Shown: positions 1-8,677 of the stretch, one piece after another
Layout: each line of letters begins with the position of its first letter
How positions within the stretch are numbered: position 1 is the stretch's first letter
Assembly: GCA_963836355.1 (NCBI GenBank)
Contig: CAWIJO010000010.1
Coordinates: 124,001-188,000 of the forward strand
DNA: 64,000 nt
DNA from: Palsa-506 sp963836355
Lineage (GTDB): Bacteria > Actinomycetota > Actinomycetes > Streptosporangiales > Streptosporangiaceae
Direction of reading: 5' to 3'
Program-made: the position numbers and the translations under genes
The notes under the pieces: generated by a model
Told to the model about the DNA's origin: nothing
The model's input: only the letters and a program-made list of their open reading frames with translations
The model's database searches: none

Positions 1-43
1 GTAGGCTGCATCCAGATTCCAGACTAACTAGGAGGGCTCGCCG

Positions 44-1577
44 GTGAACTCTGGCCCCAGCACCCGTCAGGTGACAGCCATCGTGAGCGTCCTGTCGTTG
101 GCGGTTTTCATGTCCAGCCTGGACCTGTTCATCGTCAACCTGGCCTTCCCCTATATCGGGCGCGAGTTTCACGGCACCAGCCTGAGCTCGCTGTCGTGGG
201 TCCTGAACGGCTACACGATCGTCTTCGCCGCGGTGCTGGTGCCAGGCCGGCCGGTGGGCCGACCGCATTGGCCGCCGCCGCATGTTCGTCGCCGGGCTGC
301 TCGCCTTCACTGCCGGATCGGTGGCCTGCGGGCTGGCCCCCGGCGTGACCGCGCTGATCGCGGCCAGGGTGCTGCAGGCGGCCGGGGCCGGCCTGATGGT
401 GCCGGCCTCGCTGTCTTTGCTGCTGGCCTCGGTGCCGCTCGCGGCGCGCTCGCAGGCCATCGGCACCTGGTCGGCGCTCGGCGCGCTCGGTGCGGCGCTC
501 GGCCCGGTGATCGGCGGCAGCCTGGTCCAGCTCAGCTGGCGGTGGGTCTTCTGGATCAACCTGCCGGTCGGACTCGCCGCGATCGCGCTGGCCGCGCGGG
601 TGGTACCGGAGAGCAAGGACGAGCAGGCCAGCGGCCGTCCGGATCTGGCGGGAGCCGTGCTGCTCGCGGCGGCCGTCGGCCTGGTCGCGCTGGCCCTGGT
701 CAAGGTGCCTGGCTGGGGCTGGGGATCGGCCAGCTTCCTCGGGCTGCTGGCCGCGGCGCTGGCCTGCGGGGCGGCGCTGGTGGCCCGGTCACGGCGGCAC
801 CACTCGCCGGTGATCGAGCTTGGCCTGCTGCGGTCCCGGACCTTCAGCGGCACCTTCGCCGCGTCGATCCTCTACTATGCCGGCTTCGGGGCATTCGTGC
901 TCAGCGCGGTCGAGTTCCTCACCGGGGTATGGCACTACTCGGCGGTACAGGCAGGCCTGGCCATCGGCCCGGGCCCGCTGATGGTGCTGCCGTTCGCCCG
1001 GCTGGTTGCCCCGCCGCTGGCGGCCTGGCTCGGCGGGCCAGGCCGGGTCGCGGTCATCGGCTGCTTCGTCAATGCGGCGGCGCAGCTGCTCTGGTACACC
1101 CAGATCAGCGCGCATCCGGCCTACCTGACCCACCTGCTGCCGGCCCAGCTGCTTGGCGGCGCCGGGGTCGGGCTGGCGATCCCGTCGCTGATCGGGGCAG
1201 GCAGCATGGCGCTGCCGCCCGCCCGGTTCGGCACCGGCAGCGGAATCTTGAACATGGCCCGCCAGGTTGGCACGGTGCTCGGGGTGGCCGGCCTGATCGC
1301 CATCTTGATCCATATCGTCCCGGCCGACCCGGTGCCCGGCTACCGGCATGCGCTGATCCTGACCATCGCGTTCTTCGCGGCGGCCGGCCTGGTCGCGGCC
1401 GCGCTGCTGACCGGCCGTCCGGTGCTGGCGCCTGCCGCGATCGCGGCAGCTGCCCCGGGCGCGGCTGGCCGCCCGGCCGCGGGTGACCCGCCGGGCGAGC
1501 CTGCCCGGCCCGCCGGGGCGGTGCCCGCCCGATTCGCGGTGACCGCCGCTCAGCCGGACGCGGCGGCCGGGCGGTAG
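44..1577 (+). pseudogene. MFS drug/solute transporter, DHA2 type, interrupted by a one-base frameshift
   Basis: This encodes a proton-coupled major facilitator of the EmrB/QacA-like (DHA2) family in the cytoplasmic membrane. The GTG start at 44 lies 7 bases after GGAGGG. The first frame gives SLDLFIVNLAFPYIG, a typical first DHA2 helix, then loses homology at about 245. From there the next frame carries GRRRMFVAGLLAF, QAAGAGLMVPASLSLLL and RWVFWINLPVG to the stop at 1577. Removing one G at 245-246 restores VLVPAGRWADRIGRRRMF, giving about 510 residues, normal for a 12-14 helix member. The 3' end overlaps the convergent pobA end by 28 bases. Its place beside aromatic genes suggests uptake or efflux of an aromatic acid, which is inference. 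The frameshift may be a sequencing error. Confidence 0.8.
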
Positions 1578-2733
1578 CCGACGTAGTTCTCGGCCAGCGA
1601 GGTTGCGGCTGCCCGCGAGCTGGTTACGTAGCGCAGCTGGGACAGCTGCAGCTGCGCCTCTATCCGGCCGGCCCCCGGCGTGGCGTGCAGCATGGTCGTC
1701 ATCCACCAGGAAAAGTGGGTGGCCCGCCAGACCCGCTCCAGGCAAACGTCGGAGTAGCCGTCCGCGAGCTTGCCGCTGCCGTCGGCTAGCAGGCTGGTCA
1801 GCGCCTCGGCCAGCATGGTGACGTCAGCTAGCGCCAGGTTCAGGCCCTTGGCGCCGGCCGGCGGCACGATGTGCGCGGCGTCGCCGGCCAGGAACAGCCT
1901 GCCGTAGCGCATCGGCGAGCTGACGAAGCTGCGCATCGGCGTGATCCCCTTCTCCAGGATCTCGCCTTCCGTTAGTTCCCAGCCGGGCAGCGCGAACCGC
2001 CGCTGCAGCTCGGCCCAGATCCGGTCATCCGGCCAGCCGGCGATGTCCTCGTCCGGCGGCACTTGCAGGTACAGCCTGCTCAGCTCCGGGCTGCGCAGGC
2101 TGTGCAGGGCGAAGCCCGCCGAGTGGTGGCAGTAGATCAGCTCGTCGGTGGATGGCGGCACGTCGGCCAGGATGCCGAGCCAGGCATAGGGATAGCCGGA
2201 CTCCCACACGGTCTGCATGCCCGCCGGGAACGCGCCGCGGCAGATGCCGTGGAACCCGTCGCAGCCGGCGATGACGTCGCACTCCACCTCGCGGCGGGCG
2301 CCGTCCGCGCTGGTGTAGCGCAGCACCGGCCGGTCCGAGTTGAGCGCATCGACCTCGGTGTCGCTGATCTCGAACTCGACCGCCGCGCCGGCCGCCGTCC
2401 GGGCCGCGATCAGGTCCTTGACCACCTCGGTCTGGGCATACAGCGTCACCGTGCGGCCGGTCAGGTCGCGGAAGTCGATGTGCCTGCGCTGGCCGGCGAA
2501 CTGCAGGTAGATACCGCCGTGCTCAAGCCCGATGGCATCCAGCCGGGCAGCCAGCCCGGCCTCGCGCAGCACCTGCACGCTGCCGGACTCCAGCACGCCG
2601 GCCCGCTGCCGCGCCTCGCAGTACGCGCGGCTGCGGGTCTCCACCACGACCGACTCGATGCCGCGCAGCGCCAGCAGGTGCGAGAGCAGTCACCGGCCGG
2701 CCCGGCCCCGACGATCCCTACCTGCGTCCGCAC
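1550..2733 (-). pseudogene. pobA: 4-hydroxybenzoate 3-monooxygenase, one-base frameshift near the N-terminus
   Basis: This FAD- and NADPH-dependent enzyme hydroxylates 4-hydroxybenzoate to protocatechuate. The GTG start at 2733 gives MRTQVGIVGAGPAG, the dinucleotide-binding fold. The frame is then lost at about 2690, and the rest continues in another frame with SHLLALRGIESVVVETRSR, the DG motif AGCDGFHG and the FAD/ribityl motif RLFLAGDAAHIVPPAGAKGL. Adding back one base gives 394 residues, the usual PobA length, which supports a single-base deletion. It lies 15 bases downstream of the aldehyde dehydrogenase stop on the same strand, so the two probably form an operon that turns an aromatic aldehyde into the acid and then into protocatechuate. 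No ring-cleavage gene is in the window. It is non-functional if the deletion is real. Confidence 0.86.
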
Positions 2734-2748
2734 GGCCGGAAAGGACGG

Positions 2749-4206
2749 CTAGAACGGGTAGGGCGCGATGTCGCCGCGGATGGTGACCCAGCGCGTGTCG
2801 GTGAACGCGTCGGCGTTGGCGGTGCCGCCGAAGCGCGCGCCGGTGCCGGACGCGAGCACGCCGCCGAACGGGATGTTGGGCTCGTCGTCGACGGTCTGCT
2901 CGTTGATGTGCACGATCCCGCTCGGGATGCGGTTGGCCAGGTCAAGGCCGCGCATCAGGTCGCGGGTGAGAATGCCGAGCGACAGGCCGTACTCGGTCTC
3001 GGCAGCCAGCTTGGCCGCGTCGTCGGCGGTCGCGAACCGGATCACCGGGGCGACCGGCCCGAAAACCTCGCAAGCGTAGGCGGGCATCTGCGGTGCCATA
3101 TCGGCCAGCACGGTCGGCTGGTAGAAGAGCCCTTCATAAGCGCCGCCAGCGGCCAGCCGGGCGCCCGCATCGACGCTCGACGTGACCAGGTCGTGGATCT
3201 TGTCCCGCTGCCGCTCGTCGATGATCGGGCCGAGCGCGACCTGCTCGGTTGCCGGGTTGCCGACCGGCAGGTGGATGGCCTTCTCGGCCAGCTTCGCCAC
3301 GTAGTCGTCGTAGACCGACTCTTGCACCAGGTGCCGCCCGGTAGTCATGCAGATCTGGCCCTGATGCAGGAAGGATCCCCAGGCGCCGGCCGACGCCGCC
3401 AAATCCAGGTCCGCGTCGGCCAGGATCACCAGCGCCGAGTTGCCGCCGAGCTCGAGGTGCACGCGCTTGAGGTGCCGGCCTGCCAGCTCGCCGACCTTGC
3501 GGCCGGCCGCGGTCGAGCCGGTGAACGAGATCACCCGCACCAGTGGCTCGGTGACAAGGGCCTCGCCGACGTCCGCCCCGCCGGGCAGCACGTGCAGCAG
3601 GCCATCCGGCAGGCCCGCCTCCTCGAAGATCCTGGCCAGCACGACACCGCCGGACACGGACGTGCGCGGATCGGGCTTGAGCACCACGGCGTTGCCGAGC
3701 GCCAGCGCCGGGGCGACCGAGCGGATCGACAGGATCTGCGGGAAATTGAAGGGGGCGATCACGCCGGCCACGCCGACTGGCCTGCGCTCGGCGTAGCTGA
3801 GCCGCGGCTGCTCGCTCGGGATCAGCTCGCCGTAAGGGCGGGATGGCAGCGTGGCCGCCTCGTAGATCTCCTCCGTCGCGACGTGCGTCTCGAACTGCGC
3901 GGCCGGCCGGATCTTGCCGTTTTCCCTGACCACCCAGCCCTCGATCTCGGCGGCGTTCGCCAGCCAGAGGTCGGCGGCCTTGCGCAAAATCGCCGACCGC
4001 TGCGGGTGCGGGGTCGCCGCCCAGCCCGGCTGCGCGGCGGCCGCACTGGCAGCCGCGATGGCGACGTCGGACGGGCCCGCCATGCCGATCCGGCCGATCT
4101 CCTCGCCGGTGGCCGGCTCGATCACGGCCGCATCACCGCCCGCGCCGCGGGTCCAGCCGCCGTTATAGACCTTGCCGCGCCAAGCCGACTCATCAAGAAG
4201 TGTCAC
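2749..4206 (-). CDS. Benzaldehyde/aromatic aldehyde dehydrogenase (NAD-dependent ALDH family)
   Basis: This cytoplasmic enzyme oxidises an aldehyde, probably an aromatic one, to the acid. The GTG start at 4206 is chosen because GGAGGAG sits 6 bases before it and because XylC-type benzaldehyde dehydrogenases begin with a short TLLD sequence followed by a GGW motif, as here. Longer starts at 4221 and 4254 are open. ALDH motifs are in order: APFNFP, SFTGSTAAGRKVGELAG, LELGGNSA with the general-base Glu, GQICMTTGR with the nucleophilic Cys, and CEVFGPVAPV. The length of 485 residues is normal. It sits immediately upstream of pobA on the same strand, which favours a hydroxybenzaldehyde- or vanillin-like substrate. 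The exact substrate cannot be told from sequence. Confidence 0.9.
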   Translation of the reverse strand: MTLLDESAWRGKVYNGGWTRGAGGDAAVIEPATGEEIGRIGMAGPSDVAIAAASAAAAQPGWAATPHPQRSAILRKAADLWLANAAEIEGWVVRENGKIRPAAQFETHVATEEIYEAATLPSRPYGELIPSEQPRLSYAERRPVGVAGVIAPFNFPQILSIRSVAPALALGNAVVLKPDPRTSVSGGVVLARIFEEAGLPDGLLHVLPGGADVGEALVTEPLVRVISFTGSTAAGRKVGELAGRHLKRVHLELGGNSALVILADADLDLAASAGAWGSFLHQGQICMTTGRHLVQESVYDDYVAKLAEKAIHLPVGNPATEQVALGPIIDERQRDKIHDLVTSSVDAGARLAAGGAYEGLFYQPTVLADMAPQMPAYACEVFGPVAPVIRFATADDAAKLAAETEYGLSLGILTRDLMRGLDLANRIPSGIVHINEQTVDDEPNIPFGGVLASGTGARFGGTANADAFTDTRWVTIRGDIAPYPF

Positions 4207-4370
4207 GATTGGCTCCTCCATGGCAGGCGAGGCCAGGCCGGCCTGGCTCTGCACGACAACCGCTGCTGTCCGCGGACGCGGGCAGGGCCGACCCCATAGT
4301 GTGCGTTCTACGAACAGCAGTTCTAGATCCGAACCTAGGAAATAGTAGCACCGCTGTCAACAGCTCCGGA

Positions 4371-4436
4371 GGTCAGCCGCCAGCAGTTCCGGGTCAGCCG
4401 CCAGCAACTCCGGAGGTCAGCCGCCAGCAGTTCCGG
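4371..4436. repeat. Three tandem copies of a 22-23 bp unit
   Basis: The unit GGTCAGCCGCCAGCAGTTCC is present three times head to tail. The first and third copies are identical over 22 bases. The middle copy reads AACTCC in place of AGTTCC. The array lies between the start of the aldehyde dehydrogenase gene and the 3' end of the MBL gene. I cannot tie it to a known element. Confidence 0.85.
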
Positions 4437-4449
4437 GGCCAGCAGGCGG

Positions 4450-5394
4450 TCAGCCTGGAAGGCGGTTCCTGAGATTCCAGCACAGCGCCCGCACGGCCTG
4501 CTTCGCCACCGCCCGGGTGCTCGGCAGCACCAGGATGATGAAGTCGCCGAAATTGTGCGTGCCGGCCCGTCCGGCCACCGATCTCGCGGCGTCGCGGACG
4601 GCGGTGAGCTGGCGCACCGTCATCGGCAGGGCGGCCTCGTCCGGCTGGTAGGTGGCACCGACCGGGTAATCCCGGCCAGCCGACCGGGTCATCTCGATGT
4701 GGCAGCCGAGCACGTAGGTGACCGGCCGGGCCTGGGCGAAGGAGACCAGCCGGTCCAGGCTGGCGGTGAACGCGGGGTAGTCGCGGACGTAGAGCCGGCC
4801 GGGATAGACCGTGTCGCCGGTGATCAGGAAACCGGTCCACGGGTCGTAGACGGCAATCGACTTGTCGTCATGTCCCGGGCAGCCGGTCACCTCCAGGACG
4901 CGGCCGCCCAGGTCCAACTTGACGATCCCGGACGGCCAGTCCGACATCCCGAAGAATGACCGCGCCGCCGCGAGATCTGCAGGCACCACGGTGGTCCCGG
5001 GCCGGCCGGCGAACTGAGCGTCGGCGGCGACGTGATCGCCGTGCCCGTGCGTGTGCGCGACGACGAGCTGGTAGGACTCCCGCGGGTGCGCAGCCAGCCA
5101 GTCGCGAAGGATGCCGTCCACCGTGTCGCGCAGCGGGAACGCAGCCGGGTCGGCGGTTGCCCCGGTGTCCAGCAGCAGGGCCCGGTCGTTGCCGCAGAAC
5201 AGGTAGAGGAACGGCGCCTCGTAGTGCACGGCCTTGCTCTGCCGTAGCACGAATGTGTGCGCGTCGTAGGCATGGACCTGAATCTTCGGGTCGGTATTGC
5301 GGCGCGCCGACCGCGAGCCGTGGATCCAGCGGACTTCCAGATCCCCGGCCACCGGGGCCCCGCTGACGAAATCGACCATGCTGCTGATCGTCAC
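4450..5394 (-). CDS. MBL-fold metallo-hydrolase
   Basis: This is a metallo-beta-lactamase-fold hydrolase with a two-metal site. The diagnostic HTHGHGDH motif is at about residue 114, followed by the later ligands in TGCPGHDDKS and ITGDTVYPG, and a late His in LGCHIEM. The start at GTG 5394 follows AAGGCGGT at good spacing. The open frame extends to 5523, but that extension has low-complexity sequence and no family match. The predicted product is 314 residues with no signal peptide. The substrate is unknown; glyoxalase-II-like, lactonase-like and other esterase activities all occur in this fold. It is transcribed towards the aldehyde dehydrogenase but separated from it by about 240 bases with repeats, so co-transcription is uncertain. 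Confidence 0.82.
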   Translation of the reverse strand: MTISSMVDFVSGAPVAGDLEVRWIHGSRSARRNTDPKIQVHAYDAHTFVLRQSKAVHYEAPFLYLFCGNDRALLLDTGATADPAAFPLRDTVDGILRDWLAAHPRESYQLVVAHTHGHGDHVAADAQFAGRPGTTVVPADLAAARSFFGMSDWPSGIVKLDLGGRVLEVTGCPGHDDKSIAVYDPWTGFLITGDTVYPGRLYVRDYPAFTASLDRLVSFAQARPVTYVLGCHIEMTRSAGRDYPVGATYQPDEAALPMTVRQLTAVRDAARSVAGRAGTHNFGDFIILVLPSTRAVAKQAVRALCWNLRNRLPG

Positions 5395-5525
5395 GGCACT
5401 ACCGCCTTCGCTCGCCTCGTCGCTGCGCATTGCCCGGTCGCTGCGGGTCGTGCTGGCGAGTGTCAATCTATGGCACCCGTTAGCGGTGAAGATCTGTCCG
5501 GTGTCAACCGGCAAAATCCTCACCG

Positions 5526-8312
5526 CTAACGTGATCTTGAGGTTGCTGAGGCTGGGGCTGACGCTGGCTGCTGGGGCTGGGGCTGCCGAGGCTTGGGCCG
5601 GGGCTGCTGAGAATCGCGGACTACCCCGTCCGGCGCCAGCGGCATCGACCGCAGGCGCACGCCGCAGGCCGCCGCGATCGCGTTCGCGATGGCGGGCGCA
5701 ACCGCCACGATCGGTGCCTCGCCGCCGCCTGCCGACGGCTGATCGGGCCGGTCGATGAGGATTACCTCGACGTCCGGCAGGTCCGCCAGCCGGGGAACGC
5801 GGTAGCCGGACATGGACGCGTTCAGGATCCGCCCGCCAGCGAAGTCGACCGCCTCGAACATTGCCCCGCCGAGGCCCATCATGACCGCGCCTTCCACCTG
5901 GTTGACCAGGTTGTCAGGGCTGATCACGGCGCCGCAGTCGAACGCGGTGACCAGACGCAGGATCTGCAGCGCGCCGCCGGGTGCCACCCGGACGAGGGCC
6001 GCGGTCGCGACCCGGCCACCCTTTTCCATGCCGAGCGCGATGCCGGTGCCGGTGCCGGTGCCGGTGCCGGTGTCAGTGCCATCGGCTGGTCGGCCGCCGG
6101 CTTCGTCCCAGCCGAGCCGGGCTGCCGCCGCCCGCAGCACTGCCGCAAGCCGGTCGTCGTCGAGGTGCCGCAGCCGGAACGCCAGCGGGTCGGCCGCCAG
6201 CCGCCCGGCCAGCTCGTCCATGGCCGATTCCCGGGCGAAATGATTGGCCGTCGAGGCCAGCGCGCGGTAGGGACCCTGTGGCAGCGGCGAGTCGGCCGGC
6301 TGGTAGGCGGCCAGCTGGTGCGGGATGCGGTATGGGGTGCGTAGCCCGGCGGGCCCGGAGTTGATGTTGGTCGCCGACCACCCGGTGATGACCCCCGCCG
6401 CGTCCGCGCTAGCGGAGATGTCGACCAGCGCGGCCGGCCGGAGGTACCCCCAGTGGAACTCCTCTTCCCGGCTCCACTGCACCTGCACCGGGCAGCCGGC
6501 CGCGCGGGCGAGCCTGGCCGCCTCGATCGCCACCGTGCCGCCGTGCTTCCCGCCGAACCCGCCGCCGTAGTCCGGCACGATGATCTCGACGTCCGGCTCG
6601 GGTACGCCTAGCGCGGCCGCTACCTCGGCGCGGGCTCGGAACGGCGTCGACGTGCCGGTCCAGACGGTTACCCGGCCGTCCGCGGCGCAGCGGGCTATCG
6701 CCGAGCGCGGCTCCAGCGGCACGTGCGCGATGTAGGCGGCGCGGTAGTGCGCGTCCAGCCGGACCGGGCCCGCGCTGAGCGCCGGGCCGGCCTCGCCCTG
6801 CTCATGCCGGAACGGGCGGAGCCAGCCGTCACCTTCGACCGGATGTGACCGCAGGTAGGCCTCCAGGTCCGCGGCGGCAGGCTGCGCCGGGGTGTCCCAG
6901 CTGGCGTCGATCAGGCCGATCAGCCGCTGCGCCGTGCGCCGGTCGGCCGCAACCGCCCCGATGAAATCGCCATCCCGGATCACCTGCGCCCCCGCCGCTT
7001 CTGCCCCGGGCGCCGCCGCCCCGGCCAGTTCCGCCGCGCCGGTATCGACGCTGCGCAGCCGCGCCCCGAAGGCCGGCGGCCGGAGCACGCAGCTATGCAG
7101 CATGCCGTGCACGCGCAGGTCAGCCGGGAACCGCTTGGCCCCGGTGACCACGCTGGCGGCGCCGAGCGCGCGGGCCGGGTGGCCGGCCGACCGCCAGCTG
7201 GCCGCCTGCCGGACCGGCTCGCCGGCCGGCACCCGCTCGACCCGGCGCTGGCCGGCCAGCAGGTCGCCGTAGCTGACGGACGGCGCGCCGTCCGGGCCGG
7301 CCAGCATGCCGCCGGCCGCGGTGAGATCCGCCGGGTCGAGGCCGAACCGCTGCGCGGCCGCCTCGCGCAGCAGCCGGGCCGAGGCGGCCGCGGCGGCCCG
7401 CAGCGGCGGCGCCGCATACGGCATGGACCGGCTGGCGAAGGTCCCGATGTCGAACGGCGACACGCTGGTGTCCCCCATCACGACCCGGACCGACTCGGCC
7501 GGGACCCCCAGCTCCTCGGCGACCACGAGAGCGAGTGCCGTGCGGGTGCCCTGGCCCGCCTCGACCTTGCCGGTGAAGGCGGTCACCACCGCGTCGGCGC
7601 CGACGTGCACCCAGGCGTCGTCACCGCCCCCCGCGCCGTCGCGCGCACCGTCATCGGCCGCGACCACAGTGACCAGCCCGTCGGACAGCAGCTCGAAGAA
7701 CGCGTCAGCGTCCTTGGCGGCCAGGTCCCAGGGCATCGCGGGCGACTCCCAGGGCACCCCGGCCTCCGGCACCCCGGCCTCCGGCACCCCGGCATCCGGC
7801 ACCCCGGCATCCGGCACCCCGGCCTCCGGCACTTGGTCCAGCAGTTCCGGCTGCTCCATCAGCACGGCCGCACGGCGGATGGCCCGCTGGATCCGCGGAT
7901 AGGTGCAGCAGCGGCAGACATTGCCGGCCAGGGCCGCCGCGGTCCTGGCGTCGTCGGGATGCGCGACCTGATTAAGCAGCGCCGCGGCCGCCATCAGCCA
8001 GCCGGGCGTGCAGTAGCCGCATTGCATCGCACCCGCCTCAAGCCACGCCTGCTGCACCGGGTGCAAGATGCCGTCCTCGGCCAGCCCCTCGACGGTGGTC
8101 ACCCGCTGGCCCGCCGCCTCGGCGGCTGGCATGGTGCAGGCGGTGACGGCGCGGCGGCCGATCAGCACCGTGCATGCGCCGCAGGCGCCCTCGCCGCAGC
8201 CGAACTTGGCACCGGTAAACCCGAGATCGTCCCTGAGTACCTCAAGCAGGCTCCGCTGGCCTGCCGCCCGGACCTGCCGCCCGGTGCCGTTGACGATGAT
8301 CGTGAACTCCAT
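5526..8312 (-). CDS. Fused [2Fe-2S] and molybdopterin hydroxylase (IorA-IorB-like, xanthine oxidase family)
   Basis: This is a molybdenum hydroxylase that inserts oxygen from water into an aldehyde or N-heterocycle. Residues 1-150 form the small subunit: plant-type cluster GCGEGACGAC, then MQCGYCTPG and NVCRCCTYPRI for the second cluster. The rest, from about 190, is the large Mo-cofactor subunit, with VEAGQGTRTALALVVAEELG, GGGFGGKHGG and the catalytic Glu motif GGGEAPIVAVAPAIANA near the C-terminus. The two parts, normally separate genes in isoquinoline 1-oxidoreductase (iorA, iorB), are joined by a repetitive Pro-Glu-Ala-Gly-Val linker. No FAD subunit is present, as in the Ior subfamily. 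Start ATG 8312 gives MEFTIIVNG, the usual N-terminus; the longer frame to 8357 is ignored. The substrate is unknown; an aromatic aldehyde would fit the neighbours. Confidence 0.87.
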   Translation of the reverse strand: MEFTIIVNGTGRQVRAAGQRSLLEVLRDDLGFTGAKFGCGEGACGACTVLIGRRAVTACTMPAAEAAGQRVTTVEGLAEDGILHPVQQAWLEAGAMQCGYCTPGWLMAAAALLNQVAHPDDARTAAALAGNVCRCCTYPRIQRAIRRAAVLMEQPELLDQVPEAGVPDAGVPDAGVPEAGVPEAGVPWESPAMPWDLAAKDADAFFELLSDGLVTVVAADDGARDGAGGGDDAWVHVGADAVVTAFTGKVEAGQGTRTALALVVAEELGVPAESVRVVMGDTSVSPFDIGTFASRSMPYAAPPLRAAAAASARLLREAAAQRFGLDPADLTAAGGMLAGPDGAPSVSYGDLLAGQRRVERVPAGEPVRQAASWRSAGHPARALGAASVVTGAKRFPADLRVHGMLHSCVLRPPAFGARLRSVDTGAAELAGAAAPGAEAAGAQVIRDGDFIGAVAADRRTAQRLIGLIDASWDTPAQPAAADLEAYLRSHPVEGDGWLRPFRHEQGEAGPALSAGPVRLDAHYRAAYIAHVPLEPRSAIARCAADGRVTVWTGTSTPFRARAEVAAALGVPEPDVEIIVPDYGGGFGGKHGGTVAIEAARLARAAGCPVQVQWSREEEFHWGYLRPAALVDISASADAAGVITGWSATNINSGPAGLRTPYRIPHQLAAYQPADSPLPQGPYRALASTANHFARESAMDELAGRLAADPLAFRLRHLDDDRLAAVLRAAAARLGWDEAGGRPADGTDTGTGTGTGTGIALGMEKGGRVATAALVRVAPGGALQILRLVTAFDCGAVISPDNLVNQVEGAVMMGLGGAMFEAVDFAGGRILNASMSGYRVPRLADLPDVEVILIDRPDQPSAGGGEAPIVAVAPAIANAIAAACGVRLRSMPLAPDGVVRDSQQPRPKPRQPQPQQPASAPASATSRSR
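7755..7831. repeat. 15-bp in-frame tandem repeat encoding a PEAGV/PDAGV linker
   Basis: Five near-perfect copies of a 15-base unit (GGCACCCCGGCCTCC or its CATCC variant) encode alternating PEAGV and PDAGV on the minus strand. They lie exactly at the junction between the iron-sulfur and molybdenum domains of the fused hydroxylase. The repeat number probably varies between strains. Confidence 0.9.
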
Positions 8313-8432
8313 CACTGCACCCGCCTTCGTAGTCCTGGTACGGCCTCGCCGTCGCACGCTAGGTTGTGCCAGATTCTGCCGGTAGCCCGCATGCCGCGGA
8401 CGGCGAGCCGGCCGTCCCTACCGGAGGTTCCG

Positions 8433-8677
8433 ATGACCGAGACAACGACAGCGGCCGGGCAGCAGCCAGCCCCGCCGGACGACCCACGGCCCGCCACGTT
8501 CGCCGCGGCGTGTTCATCGGCATCACCGTCGGCATCCTAGGCTGGCTGATCCTCGGGCCGCTGCTGGCCTTCGACAAGGTCCCCTGGCCGCTGCTGCACC
8601 CGGCGCGCGATCCGACGGGACCCCGACGCGCGCGGAATACCACTTTTCCCGTGTTACCGCGTAAGAATGAGCCATGA
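8433..8677 (+). CDS. Small single-pass membrane protein before ftsH, reading frame uncertain
   Basis: GGAGG at 8423-8427 sits 5 bases before ATG 8433, which opens MTETTTAAGQQPAPPDD but stops at 8540. The overlapping frame, open from GTG 8366 to 8677, carries a convincing transmembrane helix (GVFIGITVGILGWLILGPLL) and then a basic tail, and its stop overlaps the ftsH ATG as ATGA. The simplest reading is one small protein starting at 8433 that needs a frame change near 8490. If instead the GTG at 8366 is used, no frameshift is needed, but that start lacks a ribosome-binding site. The function is unknown. Overlap with ftsH suggests co-expression. Confidence 0.4.
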
